DNA of 64,000 nucleotides from Malachius bipustulatus (GCA_910589415.1 OU342630.1:26693867-26757866); one strand, 5' to 3'. Shown: positions 46,239 to 57,857, counted from the first letter of the stretch. Notes: generated by a model not told the origin, from the sequence alone. Program-made: numbers and translations.

Positions 46239-46463
46239 CTATAGAATGTAATTTTGACAAATTCCAAAAAAGGTGATATTATTTACAAAATTTAAAAAAA
46301 TATATTCAAAAGTTTCAGAAATATCGCATATCAAAATATCATACTTAACACAAAAAAGAACAAATACATTAGCATTTCCCAAATGGGGACAAAATATTTT
46401 GTGAATCTTTACTCGCCTATCGAAGTTCGTGTGAGTAAAGTTATATTCTTGAATCACCCTGTA
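46239..46463. repeat. Solo foldback-type right end
   Basis: The sequence ends GAATCACCCTGTA at 46463, the common right terminus. The matching left arm is not found. A 72-codon frame over it (minus) has no domain. It abuts the element starting at 46466. Confidence 0.5.
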
Positions 46464-46744
46464 TATACACTGAGAAAAGTCGAGCTAAAGAAAATTCTGC
46501 TACGTTATTTTTAGCTGTCGTGGTGTAATTCCCTTCAATAACTAAACATTTATTTTTCTGCAACAAAATAAATCACTTTACTAAAACTCTCTGTTGAGAC
46601 AGCTTAGTACATTGCGGTAATAGAAATATTACTTTACTATGACGGTAAAGTGTATTTCTTATTAATTAAATTCACAACAGCTATTATGTGTGTATGCTAC
46701 GGTAAGAAAAACTATGGGTATAACTTTTTCTTAATAAGAATTAA

Positions 46745-47830
46745 ATGCTGCAGGAGCGGAGACACCGATCTGCTGAAAGTAAACACCTTTGCTTGCGTTG
46801 CGCATTGCCGTCGCATGCGCATAGTGCGCCAGCACCAGCGCATTGCATCGCGTCTTGCGTCTCGTTTCGTTTCTTGTCCTTGTCCTTGTCGGCTTCTTCA
46901 TCTTCCTTCGCGGGGGTTCCGATTCTAGCTGATCTTCCTCTTATTATAGACTATATAAACTATAAACAGTTGGGTTATTCTGTGCCATTAGTGCCCTACC
47001 GCCGATGCGAAGTGGAGTGTAAAATGCATGGTCAAGGTGATGAACTGTGCGATACAATAAATATCGATGTTGGGGTTGGGGGAACAACTTCCACGCCGGC
47101 TGCGTCCCCATCGCCATTTTCCTCACCATGCTGTTCGTAGTGTTCGTACTCGCTAATAAAACTTAGCGGTTCGTGTACAACAGTGATGGTTCAGTTTTGA
47201 AGAAAAAACTTGCAGAATGGACAGAATTACTTTGAAAACTTCGAACGTAAGTATTATGAATATTTATTTACCTAACCATCCAGTAATAATTAAGGAAATA
47301 AACTACCACGTGTTAATATTAAAAATATGACAGACTTCTGGAGCTGCGGTGTCTGATGTATTATTATTATTAGTATTGTACACAATAAAGTGAGTATTTT
47401 TTGTTACAGTGGAAGGACTCAATGATGAGAGTTTCATCCTTCTGGACGATATTATGGATCAATATGAATATGGATTATGTATCAATATGAGTAGTTTTAT
47501 CGTATTGTTTGTAGAAAATTTTTATTTTTTTAAGCCTAGAATAGGCTTCAAGTTTTAATGTATTTTACTGATAATTATTACTCATTTTGCATTTATACAC
47601 AATACCTTTAAGAAAAATGTGCTTTGCTTTAAGTTTGTTAGAACAATGCTGTAAGTTAATGTTAAGTTTTTTAAGACTGAATTTTTTATTGTTTTTTGTC
47701 AGTAAATATTAATAATATTAGTTTTGTTTGAATTGACATTTTATTTTGTATTTTGATTTTGTTTTTAATTGACTTGTATTGTATTGTTCCATAATATATT
47801 ATTGAATAAAAAAAAATTGTTCATTATTAT
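46745..47830 (+). CDS. Candidate short spliced gene or captured exons, function unknown
   Basis: A GC-rich stretch has a 131-codon frame (46745-47140) rich in Ser, Pro, Arg and His, with VPLVPYRRCEVECKMHGQGD and a Thr/Ser/Pro tail. A possible acceptor CTTGCAG precedes 47218. From there a frame reads NGQNYFENFE to a consensus donor (AAC|GTAAGT, 47247/47248). An acceptor TTTTTTGTTACAG ends at 47408. Joining these two exons keeps one frame open: the second exon continues EGLNDESFILLDDIMDQYEY and stops near 47558. AATAAA at 47805-47810 follows about 250 bp later. The acidic, hydrophobic peptide looks protein-like. I recognise no family, and no start codon can be fixed. It may be a captured host-gene fragment, a small host gene or chance. 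Confidence 0.3.
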
Positions 47831-47860
47831 GCTGAATGTAATAATAATGTGCTGTGAGCA

Positions 47861-48015
47861 GAATGAAAACGACACTTTGTCATGAGGCTTCGAAAATAAA
47901 TTTCATGTCTGAGATTGAATGTGTAAAATGAAAGGTTTTCTGATTCTGATTGTTCACAGATTCAATCTCAGATAAGACATTTATTTTTGAAGTCTGCTTC
48001 AAGTTTCATTTTCAT
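47861..48015. repeat. 155-bp inverted repeat
   Basis: 'tcgaaaataaatttcatgtc' plus TGAGATTGAATGTG on the left pairs with CACAGATTCAATCTCA plus 'gacatttatttttgaag' on the right. Arms are about 60 bp, loop about 30 bp. It lies within the CACTG-ended element. Confidence 0.8.
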
Positions 48016-48469
48016 TTTCTCGCAGGATATAATTATTAATAGTTCAGCAAAGTTCTTTTTTAATACAGTAAAATGACTTCACTGAGACAATAAAGCTACT
48101 TCATAGGGCTGGCTAAGTTACTTTGTAATGGCAACAAAGCTCTTCACAAGTACAGTGAAAAAACATTACTGACACAGCATAGTAACTTAATAGGCATCGC
48201 AAAATAATTCTTCAGTGGCAGTAGAGTTTTCTACAATGGAAACAAATTTAGTTTTTAGTAAGAGCAGAAATTATTTTTAGTAATGAGAAATTTGCTTTAC
48301 GAGGAGTAAAAAACTACTTTATAAAGTTACTTTGCTGTTATAGTAAAGTATTCGCAGCAAATCACACTTTATTGTCGCAGAAGAGTACCACACTGGCGCC
48401 TATGCTATTAGAGTTTTCTGCTGCCGTAGCTAATTTTTTGGCTGCAGTGATGAAGAAAATTTCTCAGTG

Positions 48470-49350
48470 TACAGGCTGTCCCAGCTTATTCGAAGCGGTC
48501 TCTGTAGGCCAAACGATGGATTTTTTCCAAAAAATTTTCGCAAATTCAAGTACAGGATCACAATGGCCATAATTTAAAATTATTTTGGAGTATACAGAGT
48601 GTCCCATATGAGAGTGGCATATAAAAGTTATGTTTTTTTTAAATGGAATGCTCCTATGTTATTGCATTTTTAGATTGTCTGAGAAGAGGAAATAAGATTG
48701 GTTTTTACAGTTGGTGTTTAAATTCAGAAGTTTTTGAGTTATAAACAAGTTAAAATCGTCATTTTTCAAGTTCAAGGCCCTGTACATTGAAAACGGTTCA
48801 ATATAGAGAAAAACGGCTTACATGTCCCTATTTTACTTTTTCATGTACTATTCTATGGTATAGAAACATTTGTACTTTCTTTGATTTTTTTATTTGGCGA
48901 CGCGTGGAGAAATCTCAGAATTTGTCAAATTTTTTATCACCCTGTATAAACATTTTATCTACATCATGGGATAGTACATGAAAAGTTAAAATAGGGACAT
49001 GTAAGCCGTTTTTCTCTATATTGAACCGTTTTCAATGTACAGGGCCTTGAACTTGAAAAATGACGATTTTCACTTGTTTATAACTCAAAAACTACTGAAT
49101 TTAAACACCAACTGTAAAAGCCAATTTTATTTCCTCTTCTCAGATAATCTAAAACTGCAATAACATGGGAGCATTCCATTTAAAAAACATAACTTTGATA
49201 TGTCACTGTCATATGGGACACTCTGTATACTCCAAAGTAATTTTAAATTATGGCCATTGTGATTCTGTACTTTAATTTTCAAAAAGTTTTTTGAAAAAGT
49301 CTATCGTTTGGCCTACAGAGACCGCTTCGAATGAGCTGGGACACCCTGTA
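48470..49350. repeat. Nested two-layer foldback (outer 48470-49350, inner 48593-49227)
   Basis: The outer ends TACAGGCTGTCCCAGC and complement carry 123-bp arms on both sides, containing CGAAGCGGTCTCTGTAGGCC, unlike the outer arms at 26204. The inner unit begins TACAGAGTGTCCCATATG and is 635 bp. Its core is the same family as 26329-26966, with the loop (ACGCGT/GAGAAATCTCAGAATTT) in the opposite orientation. It starts at the TA that ends the CACTG element. Confidence 0.9.
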
Positions 49351-50293
49351 TATTTCGTATGAAATTTTATAATTTCAGTCATTGAAATGTTAATAATACA
49401 TCAATAATTATAATAATAATTATTGCCATAGTTAACAAATTTATAATGTCAATCATGCTGTTATTTTTCAATCGGTTATTTCTATAGCACCTATCAGAAT
49501 TGAATACATTTCATAACATCATTGTTATTAGAACTTAATTCTGATATTTACATTCACCACCGAGGTTTCGGTATAAGCAAATATATTTATATAGGCGAAG
49601 TTCAAGCGCGAAATTTCTTATTATCTATGGATCTGATTTTTATTAACAATAATTATTGGAGTCCACAGAGTTGATAGATCAATGACTAGTAACTTGAAAA
49701 ATAGTAAAATCAATTGACATAGTATGAAAATTAATTTCTAAAAGACTAAAACAAAGAGATAAAGACTGTATTTAATCATCATTAGGGTCAGTAATTAAAT
49801 TGTTAATTAATTTAAAGGTCAACAAGAGTGTGAATTAATATAGCAAATGAGTTATCCTAGATGCATCGATGGTGGTCATTAATTAATTATTGCAAGATCA
49901 AGTGCATACTTACGAAATTTTTATGGTGATCTGTTGATGTAAATAAAATAAAAAAGCGATACATAGCGCAAAAAAATGTGGAATATCAATATACAGGCAA
50001 AGTAATTAGATCAGAAGATTTGCAGTTTATTAAGTTATATAAATTGCATAATAATAATTATTAGATCTATTTCCTCATGTAATTAAGTGTCCTTGTATTC
50101 TAGTTGATAATTCTAGTTCACCTTTTAATTTCACTTTTACTTATTTTTCATAGAAAATGGTGCGCAATAACTGCTAATTTGATAATAATCTACAGTGTTC
50201 ATTATTGTCTATCTACAATGTGGAACTGAATTACAATATGTATTATTATTTTCATCTGGTTACCCGTGCAACACTAATATATTGACATATACA
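49351..50293. other. Unassigned AT-rich DNA
   Basis: Nothing recognised; several ATTATTATT-like tracts. No frame longer than about 60 codons. Confidence 0.45.
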
Positions 50294-51025
50294 TACAGGG
50301 TGCCCATATCTATGGAATAATGCTTTTATCTCATATACGGAGTGACCCATTTAGTGAAAATGGGCCGAAGAAGATAAAAAAATGTTGCGAATGCCATAGG
50401 TCCTGGTCAGCAGGTCTGAGAAAAATCAGAAAGAATGGTTTCCAAAGTTAAAGTTTGTAACGAGTAATTCATGAGTTATAAACAAATGAAAATAGCAATT
50501 TTCCATTTTCAAAACAGCTCACGTCATATTGGAAACGGTTCTAAATATCGAAAAGCGGCCTTACATGTCCCCATCTCAACTTTTCATAAGCTATACTATT
50601 GTGTGGACGAAATTGTTTTACAGGGTGATAAAAGATTTGATAATTTTGATCACCCTGTATAAGAATTTCAGCTACACAGTGTTAGGATAAGATCAAAAGT
50701 ACATGAAAAGGACATGATAAGTTGGCCTTGTTTCCATATCTTAAGCCGTTTTAAATGTAAGCTGCTTTGAAAATGGAATATTCCCAGTTTCATTTGTTTA
50801 ACTCAGAAATTACTCCTTACAAACTTCAACTTTGAAAAACTTTCTGAATGAATATGCGCAGGTAATCTGAAAATTTCGCTGAAAGTGTGATAATATACAG
50901 GGTTTCCTGTGTAAATAAAAAGTTTAACTAATAATAACGTGTGCCTATCGAATTCGCAACATTTTTTGTATCTATGCCAGTCAATTTACAATAAAATCGC
51001 TCACCCCGTATATGAAATAAAAGCA
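50294..51025. repeat. Diverged foldback of the shared-core family
   Basis: It starts TACAGGGTGCCCATATC, with an inner boundary TACGGAGTGACCC at 50336. The inner right end is CTCACCCCGTA at 51010, and the outer right arm is only partly kept (TATGAAATAAAAGCA). Blocks such as GTTATAAACAAATGAAAAT, TGGAAACGGTTC, CGGCCTTACATGTCCCC and a loop with TACAGGGTGATAAAAGATTT correspond in order to the cores at 26329 and 48593. Confidence 0.75.
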
Positions 51026-51048
51026 GCACGAGAACTAGCAAAGATCGG

Positions 51049-51995
51049 TACGGGGTAATTTAAATTAGGGATAAGTTGCACAACATTTATGCTATGTAAT
51101 GTTATCTGAAATAAAATTTACGCTAACCTGAGTTGCTACTGAAATATCCTGAAAAAAACTGAAAAATCGAATTTCTAATTTTAGTCACATATTTTGTATT
51201 ATCGAAAACAATGTCATATTTTCTGTATGTTCACATAGCAAGTCATCAAGAGCTATCCATTTGATATTTCAAAAATTTTCAAAAACTGAGTTTTCATAGA
51301 CAACTTTTATTTTTCTTATGTTTAGTTAGTTTTTGTATTGACTTCGTATTGACGACGAAAAAATGTATTTTCTTCTAAAAATTAATAAAATTGTTTTTGT
51401 CATTTTATTGAGTTTTATCGAGTGACATAATCAACAATATAGCGAACAATATGACGGTCATAAGGAAAACAAAAGTTGACTATGAAATCGCTTGAATCTA
51501 TTGTAGAGTTTGAACATTTTTGAAACGTCAGATTGGATAGGGTCTGTTCACAACTAACGGCACGGACACGAGCTGGGTCAACTCGTGGACGTGCATTTTC
51601 ATTAAATAAATGGATTTTGAATAGCTGCGTTTACATCTAACAGAGACGGGGGGGGGGGGGGGAGGGGCGGTTGTCAGCGCGTTCCCGTTAGATGTGAATG
51701 CAGCCATTCAAAATCCATTTATTAATTAAAATGCACGTACAGCGTTGAACATCCGTCTCCTGTTCGTGCCGTTAAATGTAAATAGACCTTTATGTAAGCC
51801 TACAAAAAAATTATTTATTTATTTTTTATAAGAAAAAGATTTAAAATTCCGATCTTTCACTTTTTTCAGGGTATTTCAGCAACGATGAAGCCAAAATTTT
51901 ATTTCAAAATCTTAATAAGGTTAAAATGTGCAACTTTTATCTAATTTAACCGGCCATGTATTTCTGCTAGCTCTCGAGATCCCAATGGTAAGAGA
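51049..51995. repeat. Diverged relative of the 5754-6743 foldback
   Basis: Left TACGGGGTAATTTAAATTAG pairs with right TAATTTAACCGGCCATGTA (ending 51960). The right flank CTCGAGATCCCAATGGTAAG still shows the outer layer of the 5754 family. Inner blocks 'ctgaaatatcctgaaaaaaac' and 'gaaatttct...' match that family. A separate palindrome, 51541-51788, interrupts the right arm. Confidence 0.75.
51541..51788. repeat. 248-bp palindromic MITE with a G15 run in its loop
   Basis: GGTCTGTTCACAACTAACGG pairs with the right end CCGTTAAATGTAAATAGACC. The pairing continues through 'gtgcattttcattaaataaa', 'tggattttgaat' and 'gctgcgtttacatctaac'. The loop contains 15 consecutive G (51648-51662), then AGGGGCGG. 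Noncoding. Confidence 0.85.
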
Positions 51996-52138
51996 GATAA
52001 AAAAAAGTTCACGGTACCTATTGATAAAGTGTTTGATTAATTTTAGAAAAAAAAAAGTTTTATGGGAAATACGAATCAATCGATGTTATAATAACACTAC
52101 AAATTCAATGTATAAAGATAGGAATGATATAAAGATAA

Positions 52139-53570
52139 ACATGTTTAAATAGTGTTTGGTGTAGTAGGTTAGCTACCGGCAATATCTTGGGAACTATCAT
52201 TGGTCCTAGAGCATACGGGGAGCTTGGAATGTTATTCCAAAGTGATGCGCTTCTTTCTATACATAAAAGAAGTCTGAAATAGGGTGGTACGAGCTGTAAC
52301 GAGCTGAACCTGATACGGATGAGCGTCTGCGGCTCGACGTGTCTTGTTCTAGGTGGCATCAAGCGGGTCACGTATTTTGAACACTTTTCATAAAAATATG
52401 TATAAAACAGACTCAGGTCAGCTATTCTTCTTCGATGTTCGAGTGTGTCTAAATTTTTTGTCAAATCTGGGTCCCCAATCAAGTGTATGGCTCTTTTCTG
52501 GATAGAGTCGGGTAGTCTCAGCGTATGTTTAGGAGCTGAGCTCCAAACATGTGAGCAGTACTCCAAGGATGGTCGGATTTGAGCCTTGTATAAGAGGAGA
52601 AGCTGTTGTGGTGTATAAAATTTCTTCGTGCGGAAGTGTGTTCCAAGTTTCTGAGAAGCACTCTTCGCCAGACCTGCAACATGGTCATGCCAAGACATGT
52701 TCGCTCCGAGGTTCTCTCCAGGTAAACGAAGAGATGATGCTGGCGTAAGCGAGTGTCCCGACATCACCATATCTGGTTCCAAAATGTTGACCTTTTTGGA
52801 AAAGATGACTGCTTGGGTTTTTCCAGCATTAGATTGAACTTGGTTTCTATCGCCCCAAGCTAGAATGTCTTGTAAGTCATTGTTAAGTATGCCAACTTCT
52901 TGCTCTCTACGAGTCTGTGCGTCGATGGCAGATGTTCGCGCATCTAAGGTATAAGAAGATATGAGTGTACTGTCGTCGGCAAAACTGTATATTGGATTTT
53001 TTGTTTTTTCAAGCAAGTCGTTGATAAATATTAGAAAGAGAGTCGGAGATAAAATGGATCCCTGAGGCACACCGGCATTGATGGTAAAGGTCTCAGAAAG
53101 AACTCCATCGACTGCCACCTGTAATGGACGGTCTCCGAAATAACTCGCAAGCCACAAGCAGAATTTCTCGGGCATGCCATAAGCCTACAGTTTTGCCAAC
53201 AGTCCATTATGCCAGACCCTGTCGAAAGCTCTAGAAATATCAAGCGCAACCCCTCGAGACTTCCCTGGATTGCGCCGTTCCACAGCTCGGTGACGTAAGT
53301 GAGGAGGTCATCAGTTGACCTCTGTTTGCAAATTCGTATTGGCGGTCGCTGATTATGTTAGCTCATTCCAAGTACTTTAAAAGATGTTGGTTAATAGCTT
53401 TCTCCATAATCTTGGATATTACTGAAAGCAGTGCCACTGGTCGATAGTTATTTGGTATAGTCTTTTGCCTTTCTTGGGAATAGGTTTGATCCGTGCACTT
53501 TTCCAGCAAGAAGGAAATATTCCCTTTTTATACGACAGATTGAAAAGTCGACAGAAAAGTCGACAATATA
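52139..53570 (-). pseudogene. LINE reverse transcriptase, 5'-truncated, few lesions
   Basis: On the minus strand a 356-codon frame, 53175-52105, begins MPEKFCLWLASYFGDRPLQV. It shows GVPQGSILSPTLFLIFINDL (residues 35-54) and the active-site FADD (65-68), then the thumb and C-terminal region (AQIRPSLEYCSHVWSSAPKH) and a natural-looking end near 52140. Just upstream the same frame continues: GVALDISRAFDRVWHNGLLA (motif A, about 53250-53190), interrupted by a single TAG near 53181 in 'LAKL*AYGMPEK'. Further upstream (53540-53280) 'CWKSARIKPIPKKG', 'YRPVALLSVISKIMEKAI' and 'HLLKYLE' are readable in changing frames. The endonuclease is absent. Motif style differs from the Jockey-like copies. The comparatively intact frame suggests a younger insertion. 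Confidence 0.88.
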
Positions 53571-55170
53571 AACGTTAAACGTGTTTCGCTACTTTTAAGT
53601 CAAAATTTTTAAAACATTAGTGTTTTATTTATGATCCATCAATACACCTTCGGTCGTAGTGGAGGTGTCACAATGACCCACTCACGATTAATCAAAATCT
53701 AATCTAATCTAGAGCCTACGGGAGAATGAGTAGGTACATTCATTATGAATCAAGATTCATTAATCATTCATCAAATTTGAGTTCAAGTTGTGTTAGTATT
53801 TATAGTTATTTGAGAGATGGGGGTATGAGGACGTGTGAAAGTCAAGATGTCAGTGCATGCAAAAGATGATGACAGAATATCATGTTGTAGTTTGTAGTTA
53901 GTGTGTACCCATATGATATCTTTCAATTCTCTTATCATAAACTGGCTTAAAATCTCGATAACCTACAACAACTAAGATCACAACAGATGAAATGCAGGCA
54001 GTGAAGATAGCGGAAACGTAAAAGATGGGAAGTGGCAAAAACGATAGAATTCCAAAGGCAGAAAGAAAAATAATAGAGTGAACAACAACGTGAACGTGAA
54101 AAACAACGAAAGAAATCAAACTGACGATTAACTATGGGCAGTTAGTAGGACAAATGATGTATACCTACATGGAGTGCAACCATCTGAAGCGGACAGACGA
54201 AGCCAAAGTCAGTTGGTGACGTTATGAGTTTGGTATAGACTGTCGCATCAACGGAATGGAAAAGAATGTGAAGATGTAGATTTTATACTAGGCAGGTTAA
54301 TTAAGGCGTCGATAAATAATGAGTGATCTTGGTGGAGGAAGGTAGTGAGACAGGATCGTGGCAACTTATCATTTTGGTAGAACCCACAATCAATCCCGGA
54401 GTGAAGAAAGACACGCGTGTTTTCCGCCCTTGAAAGTCACCAACGTGACGTGAAATTCGAACTGAAAAAAAATTATGTTGGCTATTATTATGAGCCAATT
54501 CGGAACGAACCGATCGCAGAGGAATTATTTTGATCAAAAAAATCCCGTGTTTGTGATAATATATCTTGTGATGATCGTCAACTTTCTAAAAAAATATTAT
54601 CTCAACAAAAATCTCTACTCAATTAAAAAATAGTTGCTGTATCTATTTTTAATTCAAACTTGATTTAAAATTCTAAAATGTCTACTGGAGATGCTATGAT
54701 AACTAGATTTCATTATAACAAGATAGAATTGCAGTAGTTGTTAATGAATAAAACTGTAACACAAACAGATAAAAACAATAAGCAGTATTTTATAAACAAC
54801 AAAAACGCGGCAAAAAAATAAGGAATGACATTATTTTTATTGCAGTTTTCAAGTTGTTCATGTAATTTATTTAGTTATGCTTATTAGCCATTGAATTGAT
54901 AAATAGGGTGTAGTAAAGTAACGGAGCTCTTGCATCGTATATAATTATTACAGTGTTGTGAACTTATGAATGACACTGGGGGCTTGGCATTACATAATCA
55001 ATGACATTGACTCCTGGGTTAAGCAGATTAGATTTAAACCTGCACTCATTTAAAAAACATTTATTCAGGTAATCCACGCAAAACAAAGAAGCTCCCAGCA
55101 AGAATATAATTATATGTATCTCGCGCATCAACTGCAGGAAGTGTATATTTGAAGAAACACAGCATTAACA
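53571..55170. other. Unassigned DNA
   Basis: 1.6 kb without a recognised feature. Frames of 73-78 codons on the minus strand (54119-53898, 54537-54301) show no domain; the first is strongly hydrophobic. Some parts (54120-54540) are less AT-rich. A host noncoding or intronic origin is possible. Confidence 0.4.
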
Positions 55171-55172
55171 TA

Positions 55173-57510
55173 ACATGTTTGTATTATCAGATACAATTTT
55201 AAAAGAGCTAATTTTCCGGAGTTATACCATTTTTTCGTCATGCAGGATTGGACTGCATTGTATCAATTAAAAGATGTCAACGATGCCTGTGATTGTTTCT
55301 ATCAAATTGTGAATTCCATTTTTGAGCAATTTGTTCCTAAATACAGTAAGAAACCCAAAGTAGTCTTCTACCCTCCGTGGTATGACCGTCAAATTATTAA
55401 AGATATTAAACGCAAGCACAGGTATCATCGTCTTTATAAACGAATGAATAGTACAATATACTTGGGCAAGTTCAGGGAGCTTAGAGCTTCGATTAGAACA
55501 CAAATAAGGCGCGCTCATGTTGAGTATATTCGCAGGATTGAGAACGAGTTGAATGGTGAGCCGAGACGATTCTGGCAGTATGTACAGAATAAGAGGGCTA
55601 CTTCCAGAATTCCTGGTTCCATGGTTGACCATCGGGGCTTGGAGTGTGACAGCCATGCTGACATCTTAGCCAGCTTTGCTGACTATTTTGCCAGTGTTTA
55701 TTTACCAAGCTCTAGTGATGGAGATGACGGTGATGGGTTTTCCGATCCTCCAATGGGTTCGCTATTTATTGATGTGCCGCGGTTGTCGGCCGACGATGTT
55801 CGTAGGGCAGTGAGGAGACTGAAGAATAAAGCTACTGCGGGTTCTGATCAAATTCCCAGCTATCTTGTCAGAGACTGTTCAGAGGTACTAGTTGAGCCGT
55901 TAAAATATATCTTTAACCTATCGCTGGAGACCTGTACTTTTCCGAACGCCTGGAAAGTGGCCAGGATATGTCCCGTGCTGAAGAGTGGGAATTCGACAAT
56001 GGTTAGTAATTATAGACCAATATCTATCCTCAATAACTTCGCCAAGGTGTTTGAGATGTCCTTGTATTCCCGTATCTATCCACTGATAAGAAACAGTATT
56101 TCCCCCTGTCAGCATGGATTTGTCGAAGGTCGATCCACGGTCACGAATCTGTCTTGCTTTACGCAGTTCGTTGCCGAAGCTTTGGACGATCAAAAACAGG
56201 TGGATGTAGTCTATACAGACTTTTCCAAGGCCTTCGACAAAATTGACCATTCTCTTCTACTAGTGAAACTCGATCGATTCGGTTTTAGTTCAAAATTGAT
56301 CTCCCTTATCAAATCTTACTTGCTTGACCGACTTCAATACGTTTCATACAATGGCTATAGTTCACCATCCTTCTCACCTTCATCCGGTGTTCCCCAGGGC
56401 TCTAACTTGGGACCGCTCCTATTCCTGATATTTATCAATGATATTACGGACACCATTCGCACTCCTAAGTTACTCTTTGCTGATGACTTGAAGGTATTCT
56501 CTGTGGTTGAGAACGAGAATGACTGTCTTCTCTTGCAGACTACCATCAATAGTATTGAGCGATGGTGTGGGTCTAATCATATAAATTTGAATATAAATAA
56601 GTGTCGAGTGATGTCATTCACTCGGAAAAAGTGTCCAATATTATTTGAATATTCATTGGGATCCACACCATTCACCCGCGTGGATGTTATGAGAGACTTA
56701 GGTGTTGTCTTCGACAAAGTTCTTTCCTTCTCTGAACACATCGCGTACACAACGAAGTCAGCCCTGAAAATGCTGGGCTTTATCTCTAGAAATAGTGTCA
56801 ATTTTACAAGCGAACACTCGTTGAAAGTTTTGTATTATGCGTACGTTAGATCAAGGCTGGATTATTGTAGTTTAGTTTGGTCGCCACAGTACTATTGTCA
56901 TATTAACGACCTGGAGCGCGTCCAGAGAAGGTTTCTCAAGTTACTGAACTTTCGTTTGTACCACATATATCCTCCTAGGGGTGGTGATCATGGTCTTCTG
57001 CTGGAGCGATTTGGATTCATGCCGCTAGATAAACGGCGGAAAATGATGGCAGTGAAATTTCTTTGTGCTCTTTTCCGCAACAAAATTGACTGCCCTGAGC
57101 TGCTCTCACAGTTCAATATTCGAGTACCAAGTTTTGACTCTAGAAATTCGACCATATTCTATATGAAGGTTGCCAGATCCAATGTGCTGACGAAATCACC
57201 CATTTACCTAATGTCCGCTAGCTTTAATCTAATTAGTGAATATTGTGATCTTAACACAAGCTCGCTGGCGGATATATTGACTTACGCTGAACGAGTACTA
57301 TGATTGGGTTTTTTCTTTGCGGATTTATCTACTTACAGAAGTGATTTTGTTTTTGTTTTGATTTTTTTTTCTTTTTTGTTAAATTGTTTTGTTATTTAAA
57401 TCCTTAAATTAAGTTTGGAATTGATATAGATTTTGGTTGTTTCTGCGTGTTTGTACTTTAATTGTAACATTGTCCTGTTATTGGATGTTACCATCTGTTG
57501 GGCAATAAAG

Positions 57511-57545
<35 letters not shown>
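55173..57545 (+). pseudogene. Jockey-like LINE: long reverse transcriptase frame, 5'-truncated
   Basis: The frame is open from about 55173, though its first ATG is 55240; similarity before the ATG (KRANFPELYHFF) shows the insertion is 5'-truncated and the ATG is internal. Counting from the ATG (687 residues): the linker with WQYVQNKR (112-119), KNKATAGSDQIP (196-207), the fingers with YRPISIL (258-264), motif A YTDFSKAFD (325-333, catalytic Asp 327), GVPQGSNLGPLLF (383-395) and FADD (413-416, catalytic Asp pair) are all present. The thumb region has LDYCSLVWSPQYYCHINDLE, and the stop is at 57301-57303. The 3' UTR ends GGGCAATAAAGG followed by (TTA)n at 57512-57545. The apurinic endonuclease and ORF1 are missing, so it cannot retrotranspose alone. 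The best-preserved polymerase in the window. Confidence 0.92.
57512..57545 (+). repeat. (TTA)n tail of the LINE
   Basis: About eleven TTA units directly after AATAAAGG. Elements of this kind often end in short tandem repeats instead of poly(A). Confidence 0.9.
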
Positions 57546-57546
<1 letters not shown>

Positions 57547-57633
57547 CGCAAATACTTTGTTGTAGTTTATATTGCTATAATATCAATGGTATTGATTATT
57601 TCATCTCTATCAGCACATATTCAAAGTTGCTGG

Positions 57634-57639
<6 letters not shown>

Positions 57640-57692
<53 letters not shown>
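57640..57692. repeat. (AT)n microsatellite
   Basis: About 26 AT units. The flanks GCTGGTATAATA (57629) and GCTGGTATAATA (57727) repeat on both sides. Confidence 0.95.
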
Positions 57693-57694
<2 letters not shown>

Positions 57695-57857
57695 CTAAGC
57701 CTTTCTACCCGTAGGTGTAGGCATTGCTGGTATAATAATTTATATTATTATTAATCTTCACTCTTCGGCTCTTCACATTCAATAAAGTAAATGAGATTAA
57801 AGGCAGTTTTCTTCAAAACTTTTGTAATAGTATGTAGATCCATTTTAGCTGCTTGAA

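Larger units (their letters stand above)
46466..48470 (+). mobile_element. Putative CACTG-ended transposon with captured, exon-like DNA
   Basis: CACTGAGAAAA near 46468 pairs with TTTCTCAGTG near 48460-48469, with TA on each outer side. The first 180 bp and last 440 bp both contain many AAAGTA, AGTAACTT and TTTACTRT-like motifs, resembling subterminal repeats. CACTG starts, such subterminal repeats and gene capture are features of the CMC (CACTA) superfamily. The terminal repeat is short and the duplication only TA, so Tc1/mariner-like origin is not excluded. No transposase found. The interior has a GC-rich exon-like block (46740-47250), a possible intron and a polyadenylation signal. Confidence 0.5.

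Noticed and set aside
57433..57693. 86-codon frame ending in Ile-Tyr repeats
   Set aside because: It is translation of a LINE tail and an (AT)n microsatellite.
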